In this document: piece by piece, positions 11,609 to 20,936 of the stretch
Numbering within the stretch: the stretch's first letter is position 1
Layout: each line of letters begins with the position of its first letter
NCBI GenBank assembly: GCA_036346205.1
Contig: JARFJB010000092.1
Coordinates: forward strand, 179,326-243,325
DNA: 64,000 bases
Source of the DNA: Vesta saturnalis
Lineage: Eukaryota; Arthropoda; Insecta; Coleoptera; Lampyridae
Direction: 5' to 3'
The notes under the pieces: model-generated
Database searches by the model: none
Told to the model about the DNA's origin: nothing
The model's input: only the letters and a program-made list of their open reading frames with translations
Made by a program: the position numbers and the translations under genes

Positions 11609-11778
11609 ATATTATTATAAACATTTATATCATTTATACTTTTGTAAATTTTTTGTTTCAGTCATCTGTTGAACTATTTTAATTTTTTTTAGAAATCAAC
11701 AACAAAAATATATTTTGGTGGACTACACCTACGACTATATTACCCATAAAACGTTTCAAAAATTATTACAAAACTAAA

Positions 11779-11949
11779 ATGTATCCATCATCACAAGAAA
11801 TGCAAAACGAAATAGAACAAGAGAACCAATTACACGATACAACGGTGTCCAAGTTATGTTCCCACCTGCAACACGATTTTAGTTATTTACAAAAGCGGGG
11901 TAGATTATCATTCAATAATATGGAAGGTGAAACTATAGAACACTTGTAG
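11779..11949 (+). CDS. Hypothetical 56-residue ORF
   Basis: An ATG-initiated frame (MYPSSQEMQNEIEQENQ...) ends at TAG. It is hydrophilic, with QEMQNEIEQENQLHD and a Leu/His-rich middle, and has no recognised domain. It could be an exon of the relic just upstream or chance. Confidence 0.2.
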   Translation: MYPSSQEMQNEIEQENQLHDTTVSKLCSHLQHDFSYLQKRGRLSFNNMEGETIEHL

Positions 11950-12239
11950 CTTACATAATATAGCTACTTTGTAATTCAAAACAATTTGTTTTAGTTACCA
12001 ATTATTAAATTTTCCTAATAAATATTACTGAAATGGTTTCTGGGTTTATTACTAAAATAAGAATAACAAATTGTTGCAAACATTTCAAATTCCGAAATTA
12101 AAGATATTATTGCATTTTAAATTGTGACACTAGTTTTATTTGGTGAAACTATGGAAACTAACAATAACAATTGGTCGTAGGTATAGAGGCAACATTTAAT
12201 TTAATAACTTCCAGAATGTAGTGTTTTTAAATACTGTCG

Positions 12240-12603
12240 AATCACACTATTTTCCATACGCTCCGATATCTACATATGAGAATTTGTAGTCAGAATCTAC
12301 CACTGCTAGTAAAACAATGGAAAAATAATGTTTATAATTAAAGTACATGGAGCCAGTATGCGCTGGTTTTATTATGCGTATGTGTTTTCCCTTGATTGCT
12401 CCTATACAGTGGCGCGAATCTCGAACTTCTCTGCAGCTGATTTCCAATTTTCTGCAGTCGGTTTAGGTATGCAATTATTATGCAAGACATTCCATATCCC
12501 ATGTGAAACTCGCTGAACAATACCACTAATGGTTGAAATTCCTAACTTGTACCTATGATGGAGGTCGGTAAAAGAACACCCTGTAGCGAAATATCTGTAA
12601 CAA
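12240..12603 (-). pseudogene. PIF/Harbinger transposase fragment
   Basis: The minus strand reads, in changing frames, CSFTDLHHRYKLGISTISGI (helix-turn-helix side), a middle segment with PKPTAENWKSAAEKFE, and a well-kept block IGAIKGKHIRIIKPAHTG...YFNYKHYFSIVLLAVVD...VDIGAYGK. This is the DDE catalytic region of Harbinger/HARBI1-like nucleases. The first catalytic aspartate, normally in IGAIDGKH, is a lysine here. The fragment stops before the second catalytic block is complete. It is a truncated, inactive copy. The MADF-like ORF next to it runs the other way, as in intact Harbinger elements, where the transposase and DNA-binding genes diverge. Confidence 0.8.
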
Positions 12604-12657
12604 ATGAATTAAATAATTACTGTAAACGAGTTTTGCTTGTAGGTAAATTTGTTACGA

Positions 12658-13045
12658 GAGGTGGACAAACATAAAGAATAGTTTGCTAAACTGTTTGAAA
12701 AAATGCAATGAGATGTCAGGTTCTGGTGCTGCTGCCATTCGCCTGAGGAAATATGTTTATCACGACCAACTGCTATTCTTAAAAAAAGTTGCAGTGCCAA
12801 AGGAAACAAAGGATAGTTTAAACTTTACTATGACTGTCAGCGAAGAAGCGATAGAAACTGTCACTTTGTCAACACCAAAACGAAAAACGAGTAAAATTGA
12901 TGTGGTAGGAATTCCACCGGGATCAAAGCGAAAAATCCAACAAAAAATGAGCGCGTTTGAAGAGCGAATGATTCAGGCATTCCAAGGACCACCTATGCCA
13001 TCATACGGCTTTCAAGATCATCTCATGGCATTTTTTCTGGAATAG
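12658..13045 (+). pseudogene. MADF/Myb-like partner protein of the Harbinger element (3' part)
   Basis: The frame opens with ERWTNIKNSLLNCLKKCNE and SGAAAIRLRKYVYHDQLLFL. This is the end of a MADF-type DNA-binding domain, followed by a linker with SKIDVVG and a helical C-terminus (KRKIQQKMSAFEERMIQAF). MADF-BESS-like proteins are encoded divergently from the transposase in Harbinger elements and assist DNA binding and nuclear import. The N-terminal part is absent. The remaining 120-130 codons are open to a TAG, making this the better preserved half of the relic. Confidence 0.65.
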
Positions 13046-13091
13046 TACCCTCCCTCAGCAATTTTATTGAAGACCAAATCTGTGATTTTCA

Positions 13092-13151
13092 GATCTCCTG
13101 TAACATTATGTGATTAGATTTGAAATTGATCACATAATGTTACAGAAGATC
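13092..13151. repeat. Inverted repeat at the 5' border of Penelope element 1
   Basis: Arms 13092-13114 and 13129-13151 are inverted copies of about 23 bp (TGTAACATTATGTGAT and its complement) around a 14-bp loop. Penelope-like coding sequence starts in the right-hand arm. Such small inversions are common at 5'-truncated Penelope-like insertions. Confidence 0.85.
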
Positions 13152-14400
13152 AACACACTAAAAGGGTTAAAAAACAGAATTATCAGATTATCCCACCATA
13201 GTTTACTACAGAAGAATCTTCATAAATTATCTAACATGTTCATCGATAATAATTTTTCTAGAACACTGGTTAATAAGGTATTATTCAATAACAGCACTTG
13301 CCAAATTAACATGAACAACCAATTGCCTACCAACATAAGTTCACAGTACCGGAACTCAGAAAAAATTCTCAAGACTCCCTTACATCCCGGAGATCACACA
13401 CAAGTTAACCAATATTTTAAAACATGAAGAAATCAAATTTTCCTTTTACAATCCTTCACTACTTAATCATATATTCACTAATATCAAAGACAAAACTGAA
13501 CTTTTAATGCAATCTAACGTAATTTATAGTGTACCTTGTGCTACTTGTTCCAAGATTTATATCGGTCTTACTACTTGTTGGTTAAAAAACCGGTTGAGCA
13601 TTCATAAAAGTGACATCAAAACTAAAAAAACTAGGTGTGCGTTATCTGCACATGCTCTAAACAACAACCACTCTTTTGAATTCGACAATGTTTCTATTTT
13701 AAACCGATCTAATAATAAAACCACCCTCAAATTTATGGAAATGGTTGCTATCAACAAACACATTCACAACTCAGTCAACTTTAGATCAGATGTAGACAAC
13801 TTAAATGTCAATTATTGTAATTTGTTATTTATATATAATTCCACTAAAGCTTTTTAGCTACCAACGTTCTTGTCAATTAATTTTACCACTTTTGGTTACG
13901 ACCTTGTATTGTACTTAATTATAATTTATTCAAATTGTTAACCATTGTTTAATTAACTTACAATCAATTAATGAATGTATATTCTGATTGTTAATCCTAA
14001 ATGTTAATTTTTATTTTATTTTATGTATCAATATTTCTCAAGGCACGTTATCGTTCACATTGGATGCGAGTGTGATAACCACATAAAAATTCTCCATTTA
14101 ACTTTTCATCGCTCTGTCAACTATGAACACTAACACAACGTACGTAAAATTGTAGTCAATTAGTTCTAGAATGTTTATAAGTAATTGGTGTAATTGCTCT
14201 TGGCAACTGTCTTTCCATAAGTCGAATTTTAATTAACAACTTTTATTGTAAGTAATTTAGTAATTTTTAACATTAATTGTAATTAGTCTAATTCATTTTT
14301 AGTTCTGATGAAGCTAATAATTTATTAGCGAAATATTGAATAATAAATACATTTAATTAACTTGGCTAGGTCTAATGCCCAATAACCTTTAATTCTTATC
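13110..14400 (+). mobile_element. Penelope-like element 1 (RT C-terminus plus GIY-YIG endonuclease)
   Basis: The first block (13110-13427) reads as the C-terminal linker of a Penelope-type reverse transcriptase. After a frameshift, 13507-13857 gives the endonuclease: VIYSVPC, CSKIYIGLTT, KNRLSIHKSD, then an HALNN block and KFMEMVAINKH. These are landmarks of the GIY-YIG nuclease that nicks target DNA for these elements. The GIY core is IYIG here. Most of the reverse transcriptase (fingers and palm) is missing, so the copy is 5'-truncated. The 3' untranslated part contains a hammerhead-like core at 14305-14333 and ends near a (TA)n array. Confidence 0.8.
14305..14333 (+). ncRNA. Hammerhead ribozyme-like core in Penelope element 1
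   Basis: CTGATGA (14305-14311) is followed by a perfect stem (GCTAAT ... ATTAGC, 14313-14329) and GAAA (14330-14333). This is the conserved order CUGAUGA, stem II, GAAA of a hammerhead. Penelope-like elements are known to encode hammerhead motifs with weak helix III. I could not build a convincing helix III and cleavage triplet downstream, so activity is not claimed. Confidence 0.55.
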
Positions 14401-14426
14401 ATATTAGCAAAGACCATACTGCATCA

Positions 14427-14431
<5 letters not shown>

Positions 14432-14471
<40 letters not shown>
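14432..14471. repeat. (TA)n microsatellite between two Penelope elements
   Basis: A pure TA run of about 40 bp separates the 3' ends of two Penelope-like elements that face each other. Confidence 0.95.
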
Positions 14472-14473
<2 letters not shown>

Positions 14474-15446
14474 ATAAGTTTATTGGGGAATGCAGTCAAT
14501 TATGAAGGCCAAAAGTAAAAAACCCTTTGTTAATGTGCCAAGCTTTCGGAATGCTTTATTCCTTTATCAAGACAAGCTACTATAAATATAATTAAATTAT
14601 TTATAAATTAAATAACAATAAGAAACATACCTAACGTGAGTTAAATAATAAAGTTAAAACCAGAACTAACAATAGGAATTTGCAGGAAACTAAATTTAAT
14701 TGACAGTGTGTCAATAGTAAAACTAAATGGAATGTGACATAATACAAATGGTTAGTTACGTATTAAAAACATTAACAACGGTAAGTGTTATGTTATCAAA
14801 AAGGAAAAAGAACATTAACAAAAATTAGTAGAAGAATGGACAATATTAACTAAAAGTTTACCACATTTTAGAGACAAAAATTTTTTTGTATATATTAACT
14901 ATTAGTAGAAAAACTATGTTCATAAGATAAGACGTAATTATAAATAATGCTAAGTTTATTAATATCTGATTTTTTATTAAGAGTGTTGCTGTTTTCATTA
15001 ATGCAGACCATTTCACGAAAAAGACGTTTAGTTAAATTATTTTCTTTGCATAATATAGTAACTTCATTAAAATTCATGTCATGGTTTTGTTGGATGACAT
15101 GCTCAGCTAAGCTACATGAAGCAATTTTCCTTCTACAATCACTTTTGTGAGATGTTATTCTCCCTAATAAATTTCTAGATGTTTGCCCTATGTACACTTT
15201 AAAACAATCCTTACATGGGATAGAATAAACTATATTTGAATTTTCTAAAGTTGTTAAGGGAGATTTAATTTTAGTATATAGGTTACGTAAAGTTTTGATG
15301 TTTTGATGCTATCTTGGCATTGAGTACCTTGAGAACTTTTAATATCTGAGGTGTGAGAAAAGGTATATAAGGCAATGAACCATATGATATACTATTATTG
15401 TCATGATTAATATTATTATTTTGTTCGCAATAAACTTATCTTATAT
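14472..15446 (-). mobile_element. Penelope-like element 2 (GIY-YIG endonuclease relic)
   Basis: On the minus strand, 15350-14895 encodes IVYSIPC, VYIGQTSRNLLGRITSHKSD, then SLAEHVIQQNHDM and REMVCIN. This is the same GIY-YIG endonuclease as element 1 but clearly divergent in sequence, so it belongs to another subfamily. The reverse transcriptase is absent. The 3' region carries a hammerhead-like core (14544-14571). The motif CAATAAACTTATCTTATAT at the 3' end (14469-14487 on the minus strand) recurs inverted at the 5' end (15429-15447), consistent with the inverted terminal arrangement known for Penelope-type elements. Confidence 0.75.
14544..14571 (-). ncRNA. Hammerhead-like core in Penelope element 2 (diverged)
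   Basis: Minus strand: CTTGATAAA, stem GGAAT/ATTCC with an AAAGC loop, then GAAA. The first block departs from CTGATGA at two positions, so this copy is probably inactive, but the layout matches element 1. Confidence 0.4.
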
Positions 15447-15469
15447 TCATTATCAGTCAAGATTACCCA

Positions 15470-15609
<140 letters not shown>

Positions 15610-15813
15610 TATTGTAACGACCAGAAATACAGTGAGCGAAATAAATTTTAAGATAAAGAAATTATAAAGATAATTTGTAAATAACAATTTATTTACGCTT
15701 TCAGAATCCCGGTATGATAACAAAACGACAATTTTGCGTGCGCACAGGATCCCCTCTTGTGGATGTGCAAACCCATCGCGTTCCGTCCCACCTAAACCTC
15801 TTTCCAGACCAGG

Positions 15814-15820
15814 TATAAAA
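15814..15820 (+). promoter_or_regulatory. LTR TATA box
   Basis: TATAAAA in a GC-richer stretch, about 200 bp into the LTR and conserved in the 3' LTR (21139-21145). A transcription start would lie roughly 25-30 bp downstream. Confidence 0.5.
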
Positions 15821-16270
15821 CCGAAATTTGCACATAATTTAGCATTCTTGTCTACGATACTCATATTCGTAGATTTCCTGTAGAATATCGTCTACAAATC
15901 CATTCCAATAATAATTTATTACCTGATAGAATTTATTACAAATCCGAAATCCTACACTTCGTAAAAATTCTCCTTTCGAGAATAATTCATAACCTGACCG
16001 ACTCTTAAAGTACATCCAGTGTATACTTAAATTGTTAATTATTCCAAACTGAACTACAATTTAATTTAAAAGAAAATACGTTGACATTACCTGTTCACCT
16101 ATATAAATTCCGATTTGAAAGGAACTAGCTATTAGTACCGTACTTGGGAAAAACTGCTGACGAAATTCGGTGGTCTCCTAAGGGCGTTACGGTCCTATTC
16201 AGTTGGCGAGGCATTTTAGCGACGTCTGTAGGATCACTGATTAGCTAGGCTCTTTTTGAAGGAAGATAAC

Positions 16271-16495
16271 TTATCCTGTTAATTACCTATTATTAAAAGT
16301 TACTTTGTCTAGTTCTGAGTTTTCTACCTTGGACTGCAAGGGAGCTTATCCTGTTAATTTCCTATTATTAAAAGTTACTTTGTCTAGTTCTGAGTTTTCT
16401 AACTTGGACTGCAAGGGAGCTTATCCTGTTAATTTCCTATTATTAAAAGTTACTTTGTCTAGTTCTGAGTTTTCTAACTTGGACTGCAAGGGAGC
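16271..16495. repeat. Three tandem 75-bp units in the 5' LTR
   Basis: Units begin at 16271, 16346 and 16421 with TTATCCTGTTAATT; the 3' LTR holds one unit near 21597. Because 75 is divisible by 3, the array creates a long repeating frame that is not a gene. Confidence 0.95.
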
Positions 16496-17773
16496 TATCC
16501 ATCGAATCTCCTATAATTACCCCAGTATAAGTCCCGATCTCTAACATATAAAAGCATATCCGAAATCACTTGAAAACAAACCTGCTCCAAAAATGCTGTT
16601 TTATTAAACGTAACCGATTAAAAATAATCACAGTAAAATCAAGAAGTTTAGTTTGGAAATATTCAAGTCATTGTAAATTAAATAAAAAGAAATTCTAATC
16701 CAGAATTTCAATCAACCATCCATAATCCTATTTAAAGATCCTTCATTTACAAACCCTTTAATTTCATTCTCGTTTACGTATATTCAGTACATTGAAACCA
16801 ATAACATTGACCTGCTATCATAAATCAACAGCTGTTGTTATACCGACCGTAATATCGAGTTAAAATTTAGTATATTCTCACTTTACATTAAAGTAAAATA
16901 ATAAGTCGTGTTTAAGAAAAACCTGGTTAACTTAATTTTACAATTTTCCCCTATAAACATTCATTGACAATCACGTTAAATTATTTTATACCTTTTAATA
17001 TACAAGGACGTTTCCGTTGCGAGTGATAAAGACGACCTTCCGATAATCTTAGCAATAAAACCACCGTAACTTTGTAAACACAATTAAAAAGCAAATTTAC
17101 AAATTTGCTAGAGATTGACAAACGGCATCCCGTATATCATAACGACGAAATAACAAACAGTACTCAAATATATGACAGTGATTTCCATTGGAGAAATCTC
17201 GTATTAATAATTTTGCATTTAAAAATTATAAAAGTAAATTACCTGAAAGACAATCAATCCTGGTATAAAACTCTCTCACAATCGCACAACAGTTAAACAA
17301 CACTTTTTGGGGTGAAACTATAAGGATTGAAATTAGCAGGTGGTTGTTTATATTTTTATCAACAGTAATTCTCATTACAGTTCTACCAACGAAAATAAAA
17401 CGTGGGAACCGCCAGTATAGATTCCGTCCCTACGTGGCCAACAGGACCGAGAGGTGTAGTGGGTGGCCTACCCACCAGCCAGAATAGGAGTTTTTATTTA
17501 GTTTTGTACAAAATATTTTATTTCCATTTATTTTTCCAGAACATTGTTTACTTTGATAGATTTACACTAATTTATTATATGTATAAAAGAGTTTATTTAA
17601 TTATTAAAATTCAAATACATGTATTAAAACTGAGGTGCCAAAAACTTATTTAACAGAATAAGAGTCAACCGAAACCCCTCCCTACTTCAACTGAGTTTAG
17701 CCGAAAGAGCACTTAAATCCACATAGTGGAATATCCTTGTTAGACCTATACCAGAAAGGGTCTTACAAGAATT

Positions 17774-17788
17774 TGGCGTCCCAACGTG
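17774..17788 (+). promoter_or_regulatory. Primer-binding site
   Basis: TGGCGTCCCAACGTG lies 6 bp after the 5' LTR. It resembles tRNA-complementary primer sites of Gypsy elements, which commonly start TGGCG. The exact tRNA is not assigned. Confidence 0.6.
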
Positions 17789-18340
17789 CTAGCCGAAAAA
17801 AAAAGAAATTTTTTTAATTGATCAATCCTGCCCGAGACTCAAATTATTACTGTTAAATAAGAACACACCAAAATAACCAGAAATAATTAATTATACCAGG
17901 TGGAAAATAATTGGATCCGAATTAACTTTTAATTACAGTTCTCCAGAAAAGCAACGTGTCCAGAACATCAAAACTTATTGTTTAATTACAGATAAATAAC
18001 CTGCAGCACCCAGACATAATTGATGTAATTCACCGATTACAGCAACCAGCAATTAAACATTTTATTACAGAATCTAGATAATACCAGGTCAACCCTAGTA
18101 GATTGAGTGGAAATCAATCAGAAAATTAATAATTATAAACCTATTTCAGAGATTGAATTATTGTTGTTATAAATTAATCTAAACATTAATTTCCAGCTTG
18201 AGACTAATAAATACAATTTTGATTCCAGAAACCACAAATTAAAACATAACTTAACTTTTATAGCTTAACCCTAACACAATATTTCTCTTCCAGTTCTTTA
18301 AACATTTTTATAATAAACCTGCCAGCAAACCATTTATAAA

Positions 18341-19461
18341 ATGAGTACAACGAAGAGTACTGAAGACGTTCGTGTCAGCTGGGTATACGAACTCCGAAAA
18401 GATGCACTCATCGAAGAAGCAGGAAAATATCACCTGGACACTTCTGGAAATGTAGAAGAATTAAGAGCTCGCCTGGTTCACTTGCTACGTACTGGAGAAG
18501 GTACAGTAATACCACCAGTAACTACTCCCTTGCTTCCCGAACATTTATTTTCATTACCATCAAGTTCACCACCAGAGATGCTACCAGCCCATCCCTTTAA
18601 TAAACGTGCAGACACCTGCGATCGAGTACGTAAATGGGGACTCAAATTTGACGGTGTAGGTGATCCTTTATCGTTCTTGGAAAGAGTTCAAGAATTGCAA
18701 ACATGCTATCAAATATCCGGACAAGAACTTTTGTTAGCACTTCCTGAATTATTTAAAGAGAATGCTCTCTTCTGGTACAGGAACAACAAAATGTATTGGC
18801 AAACTTGGGAGGACTTCCTGTATTCGTTTCATTTGCAGCTTTTACCACCGAGATACCAGAGTCGCCTTGAAGAAGAAATTCGGAATCGTGTACAACGTCC
18901 GAAAGAAAAGCCCTAGACTACGTAACTGCCCTCTCTACCCTGATGCGCAGACATGGACAGATGTCCCCTTCGGCTCAATTAGAAAAGATCTACGATAACC
19001 TAAAAACCGAGTACAAGTTCTACATTCGACAAAAAGATTTCAATAACTTACCCGAACTCCTGGCCATGGCAAATCAATATGAGATGCTACCTCAACGTAG
19101 TCACAGTCCCTCGACTATGCGTAATCCAAGCCGAGTACACTTCAGTGGCTTATCTACAAATTCAACAACCCCGACAACAAATAATCGGCCTGAAAGAGAA
19201 AACGTTAGACCAGAGACAAGTAAATCAAATACTTACCGGAGGGAAGAAGTATGTTGGAATTGCGGAGAGAAAGGTCACTTCCGAGGGAATTGCCAGGGAG
19301 TCTTTAAAGCCTTCTGCTCACGATGTGGTAAAAGAGGAATTTTATCCAAAAAACTGTCCCTGCTCCGAATTCGGAAAACGGATATCGCCGTTAAAGGAGA
19401 TGCAGGCACCTTTAGATATATCGGCAATTACACCAGTACACTGCAAACAAATCACGACTAA
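18341..19461 (+). pseudogene. Gypsy gag (SAP-like N-terminus, capsid, CCHC knuckle)
   Basis: The ATG at 18341 opens a frame with a SAP-like helix pair (residues about 15-50: LIEEAGKYHLD, VEELRARLVHLL), a proline-rich linker and a retrotransposon capsid region (WGLKFDGVGDPLSFLERV, ENALFWYRNN, WEDFLYSFH). A single-base frameshift at about 18905 ends it after 191 codons; the next frame continues without loss (ALDYVTALSTLMRRHG) to a zinc knuckle CWNCGEKGHFRGNC (about 19252-19293). A second knuckle, CSRCGKRG..., has lost its His and last Cys. Gag packages element RNA. SAP-like domains are uncommon at gag N-termini. Confidence 0.8.
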
Positions 19462-19489
19462 CCCCGAAGGTTGGAATGAGTGGTTACAA

Positions 19490-20914
19490 CATATAAGGAA
19501 ATTCATCCAGAAGCCACCATCGCCATCGCTTCTACCGATCTCTACAGATGACAGACTTTTCCTGCTCCTCCACCTATTTCAGAAACCGCTGAAAGCCCTG
19601 ATAGATACCGGAGCGTCCAAGACCTATTTCGGTCCCCAGGTGAAAAACCTTCTTATAAGACACCAGATATATCCAGACTCGCTAAGAACCGAGACGGTAA
19701 AGCTAGCCGATGGTTCGCTGACTGAATCGTTAGGCCAGTATCGATTCCCTGTGGAAATAGGAAACCAGAATTATAACCTCTTCGCTTACTACTTACCAAA
19801 TCTATCCACCGACATGGTAATCGGATTGGACTTCCTCCAGACGACCCAGGCCAGCATACAACCCGGGAACAGGAGTATGAAGATACACGGTGAGGTAATT
19901 CGATTACAAGCCGACGGTAAACCAGGCTTAAATGGAATCCATGAGACACACGTCCTCTCGAACAAATCCCGGGACTTCTCCGCTAAATTGGCCCCGAAAT
20001 ACGAAGGCCGGCTGGAAATAAACAGAGTGCTGTCCCCCGTCATTGTAGAACTGCGAAACCCCGATACCCAGAAAGTGGTAGGACGCGTGCACGTCAAACA
20101 CATTAAACCTGCGCACGCCGATCCCACACACTCCCAGCAAATTGGGGGAATTCTCCCACTCCAACAACCAAGTGGAGGGGACGTCAGAGACCAAATAAAA
20201 GGAGCTACCTCACCAGACGAGACCATTTTTCGAAGGGCACCAGTACCGCTAAAATTAAGACAACGAAGGAAGAAGATGATCATCCGCCCCTGGCTGCCGG
20301 AACGGTATCGTCGTCCAGGTACGGAACACCTACCCCCCATATACCTAACTCGAGACAAACCGCGCCTTCCTGTATTAATCCCCCTCCAGAATATCTCCCT
20401 AACACACCTCCCTGGTCTCGCTAAAACCCTAACACCCTTGTCCACCACTCCGTTATCCATCCTACCTGTACCCTGCCCATTACCCACCACGCCTAACATA
20501 CAGATGTCCACCCCACCTCCACAACCGCTGTCACCCTGTTACTTCTCCCCCTCTAACCCAATTCAGAACCCACCTACCCGTACCTGGGAATTATCCCCTG
20601 AGCCAACGACTCCGACAGGATTACCGACAACACCACGAACACCCATACAATTAAAGAAGATGCTCGAAGAAATAGACAAGTTGGAACTGGAGGCGCAAAT
20701 GGAGATAACGTGTAGCGCCAACGAATTGGGAATCGTACCTCTACATCTACCGGAAACCCAGCATCATTTTAAAACACCAGCCGCGTTGACCGAACCCCTG
20801 AATTGGCGGAAACGAAAGAATCGCCGACGAATTCGACTTCCGTTAGGGGACGGAACATTTTTAAGGGTGAAACGAAGCCAGGCACACGAGTTGGGACTGG
20901 TTACCATGATTTAA
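19490..20914 (+). CDS. Pol remnant: protease fused to integrase C-terminus and a Pro-rich tail
   Basis: One frame is open from before the protease to a TAA at 20912-20914. The retropepsin active site is ALIDTGAS (about 19594-19617), followed by a flap region and DMVIGLDFL, the expected end-of-protease motif. Soon after, the frame changes to integrase C-terminal sequence (SAKLAPKYEG, VIVELRNP, RVHVKHIKPAH), so about 2.5-3 kb of pol is deleted in frame. The rest, about 270 residues, is Pro/Thr-rich and then strongly basic (RKRKNRRRIRLPLGDGTF); similar tails occur at the end of some Gypsy pol or as an extra ORF. Either the fusion is expressed as a chimera or the frame is kept only because the insertion is young. 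Confidence 0.7.
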   Translation, partial: HIRKFIQKPPSPSLLPISTDDRLFLLLHLFQKPLKALIDTGASKTYFGPQVKNLLIRHQIYPDSLRTETVKLADGSLTESLGQYRFPVEIGNQNYNLFAYYLPNLSTDMVIGLDFLQTTQASIQPGNRSMKIHGEVIRLQADGKPGLNGIHETHVLSNKSRDFSAKLAPKYEGRLEINRVLSPVIVELRNPDTQKVVGRVHVKHIKPAHADPTHSQQIGGILPLQQPSGGDVRDQIKGATSPDETIFRRAPVPLKLRQRRKKMIIRPWLPERYRRPGTEHLPPIYLTRDKPRLPVLIPLQNISLTHLPGLAKTLTPLSTTPLSILPVPCPLPTTPNIQMSTPPPQPLSPCYFSPSNPIQNPPTRTWELSPEPTTPTGLPTTPRTPIQLKKMLEEIDKLELEAQMEITCSANELGIVPLHLPETQHHFKTPAALTEPLNWRKRKNRRRIRLPLGDGTFLRVKRSQAHELGLVTMI

Positions 20915-20921
20915 TCTAACC

Positions 20922-20935
20922 GAAGAGAGGGAGGT
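20922..20935 (+). promoter_or_regulatory. Polypurine tract
   Basis: GAAGAGAGGGAGG lies directly before the 3' LTR and would prime plus-strand synthesis. Confidence 0.7.
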
Positions 20936-20936
20936 A

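Larger units (their letters stand above)
15613..17767 (+). repeat. 5' LTR of the Gypsy element
   Basis: Starts TGTAACGACCAG and ends GGTCTTACA (TG...CA). At 2155 bp it is about 150 bp longer than the 3' LTR because it has three copies of a 75-bp unit instead of one. A TATAAAA box lies at 15814-15820. Confidence 0.9.

Noticed and set aside
16305..16544. ORF with repeated SSSEFSNLDCKGAYPV units
   Set aside because: Created by three 75-bp direct repeats in the LTR; the single-unit 3' LTR has no equivalent frame.
17402..17653. Plus-strand ORF in both Gypsy LTRs (also 22573-22824)
   Set aside because: Non-coding LTR sequence; no homology or codon signature.
19789..20511. 240-codon minus-strand ORF
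   Set aside because: Antisense to the protease/integrase-tail frame of the Gypsy element.
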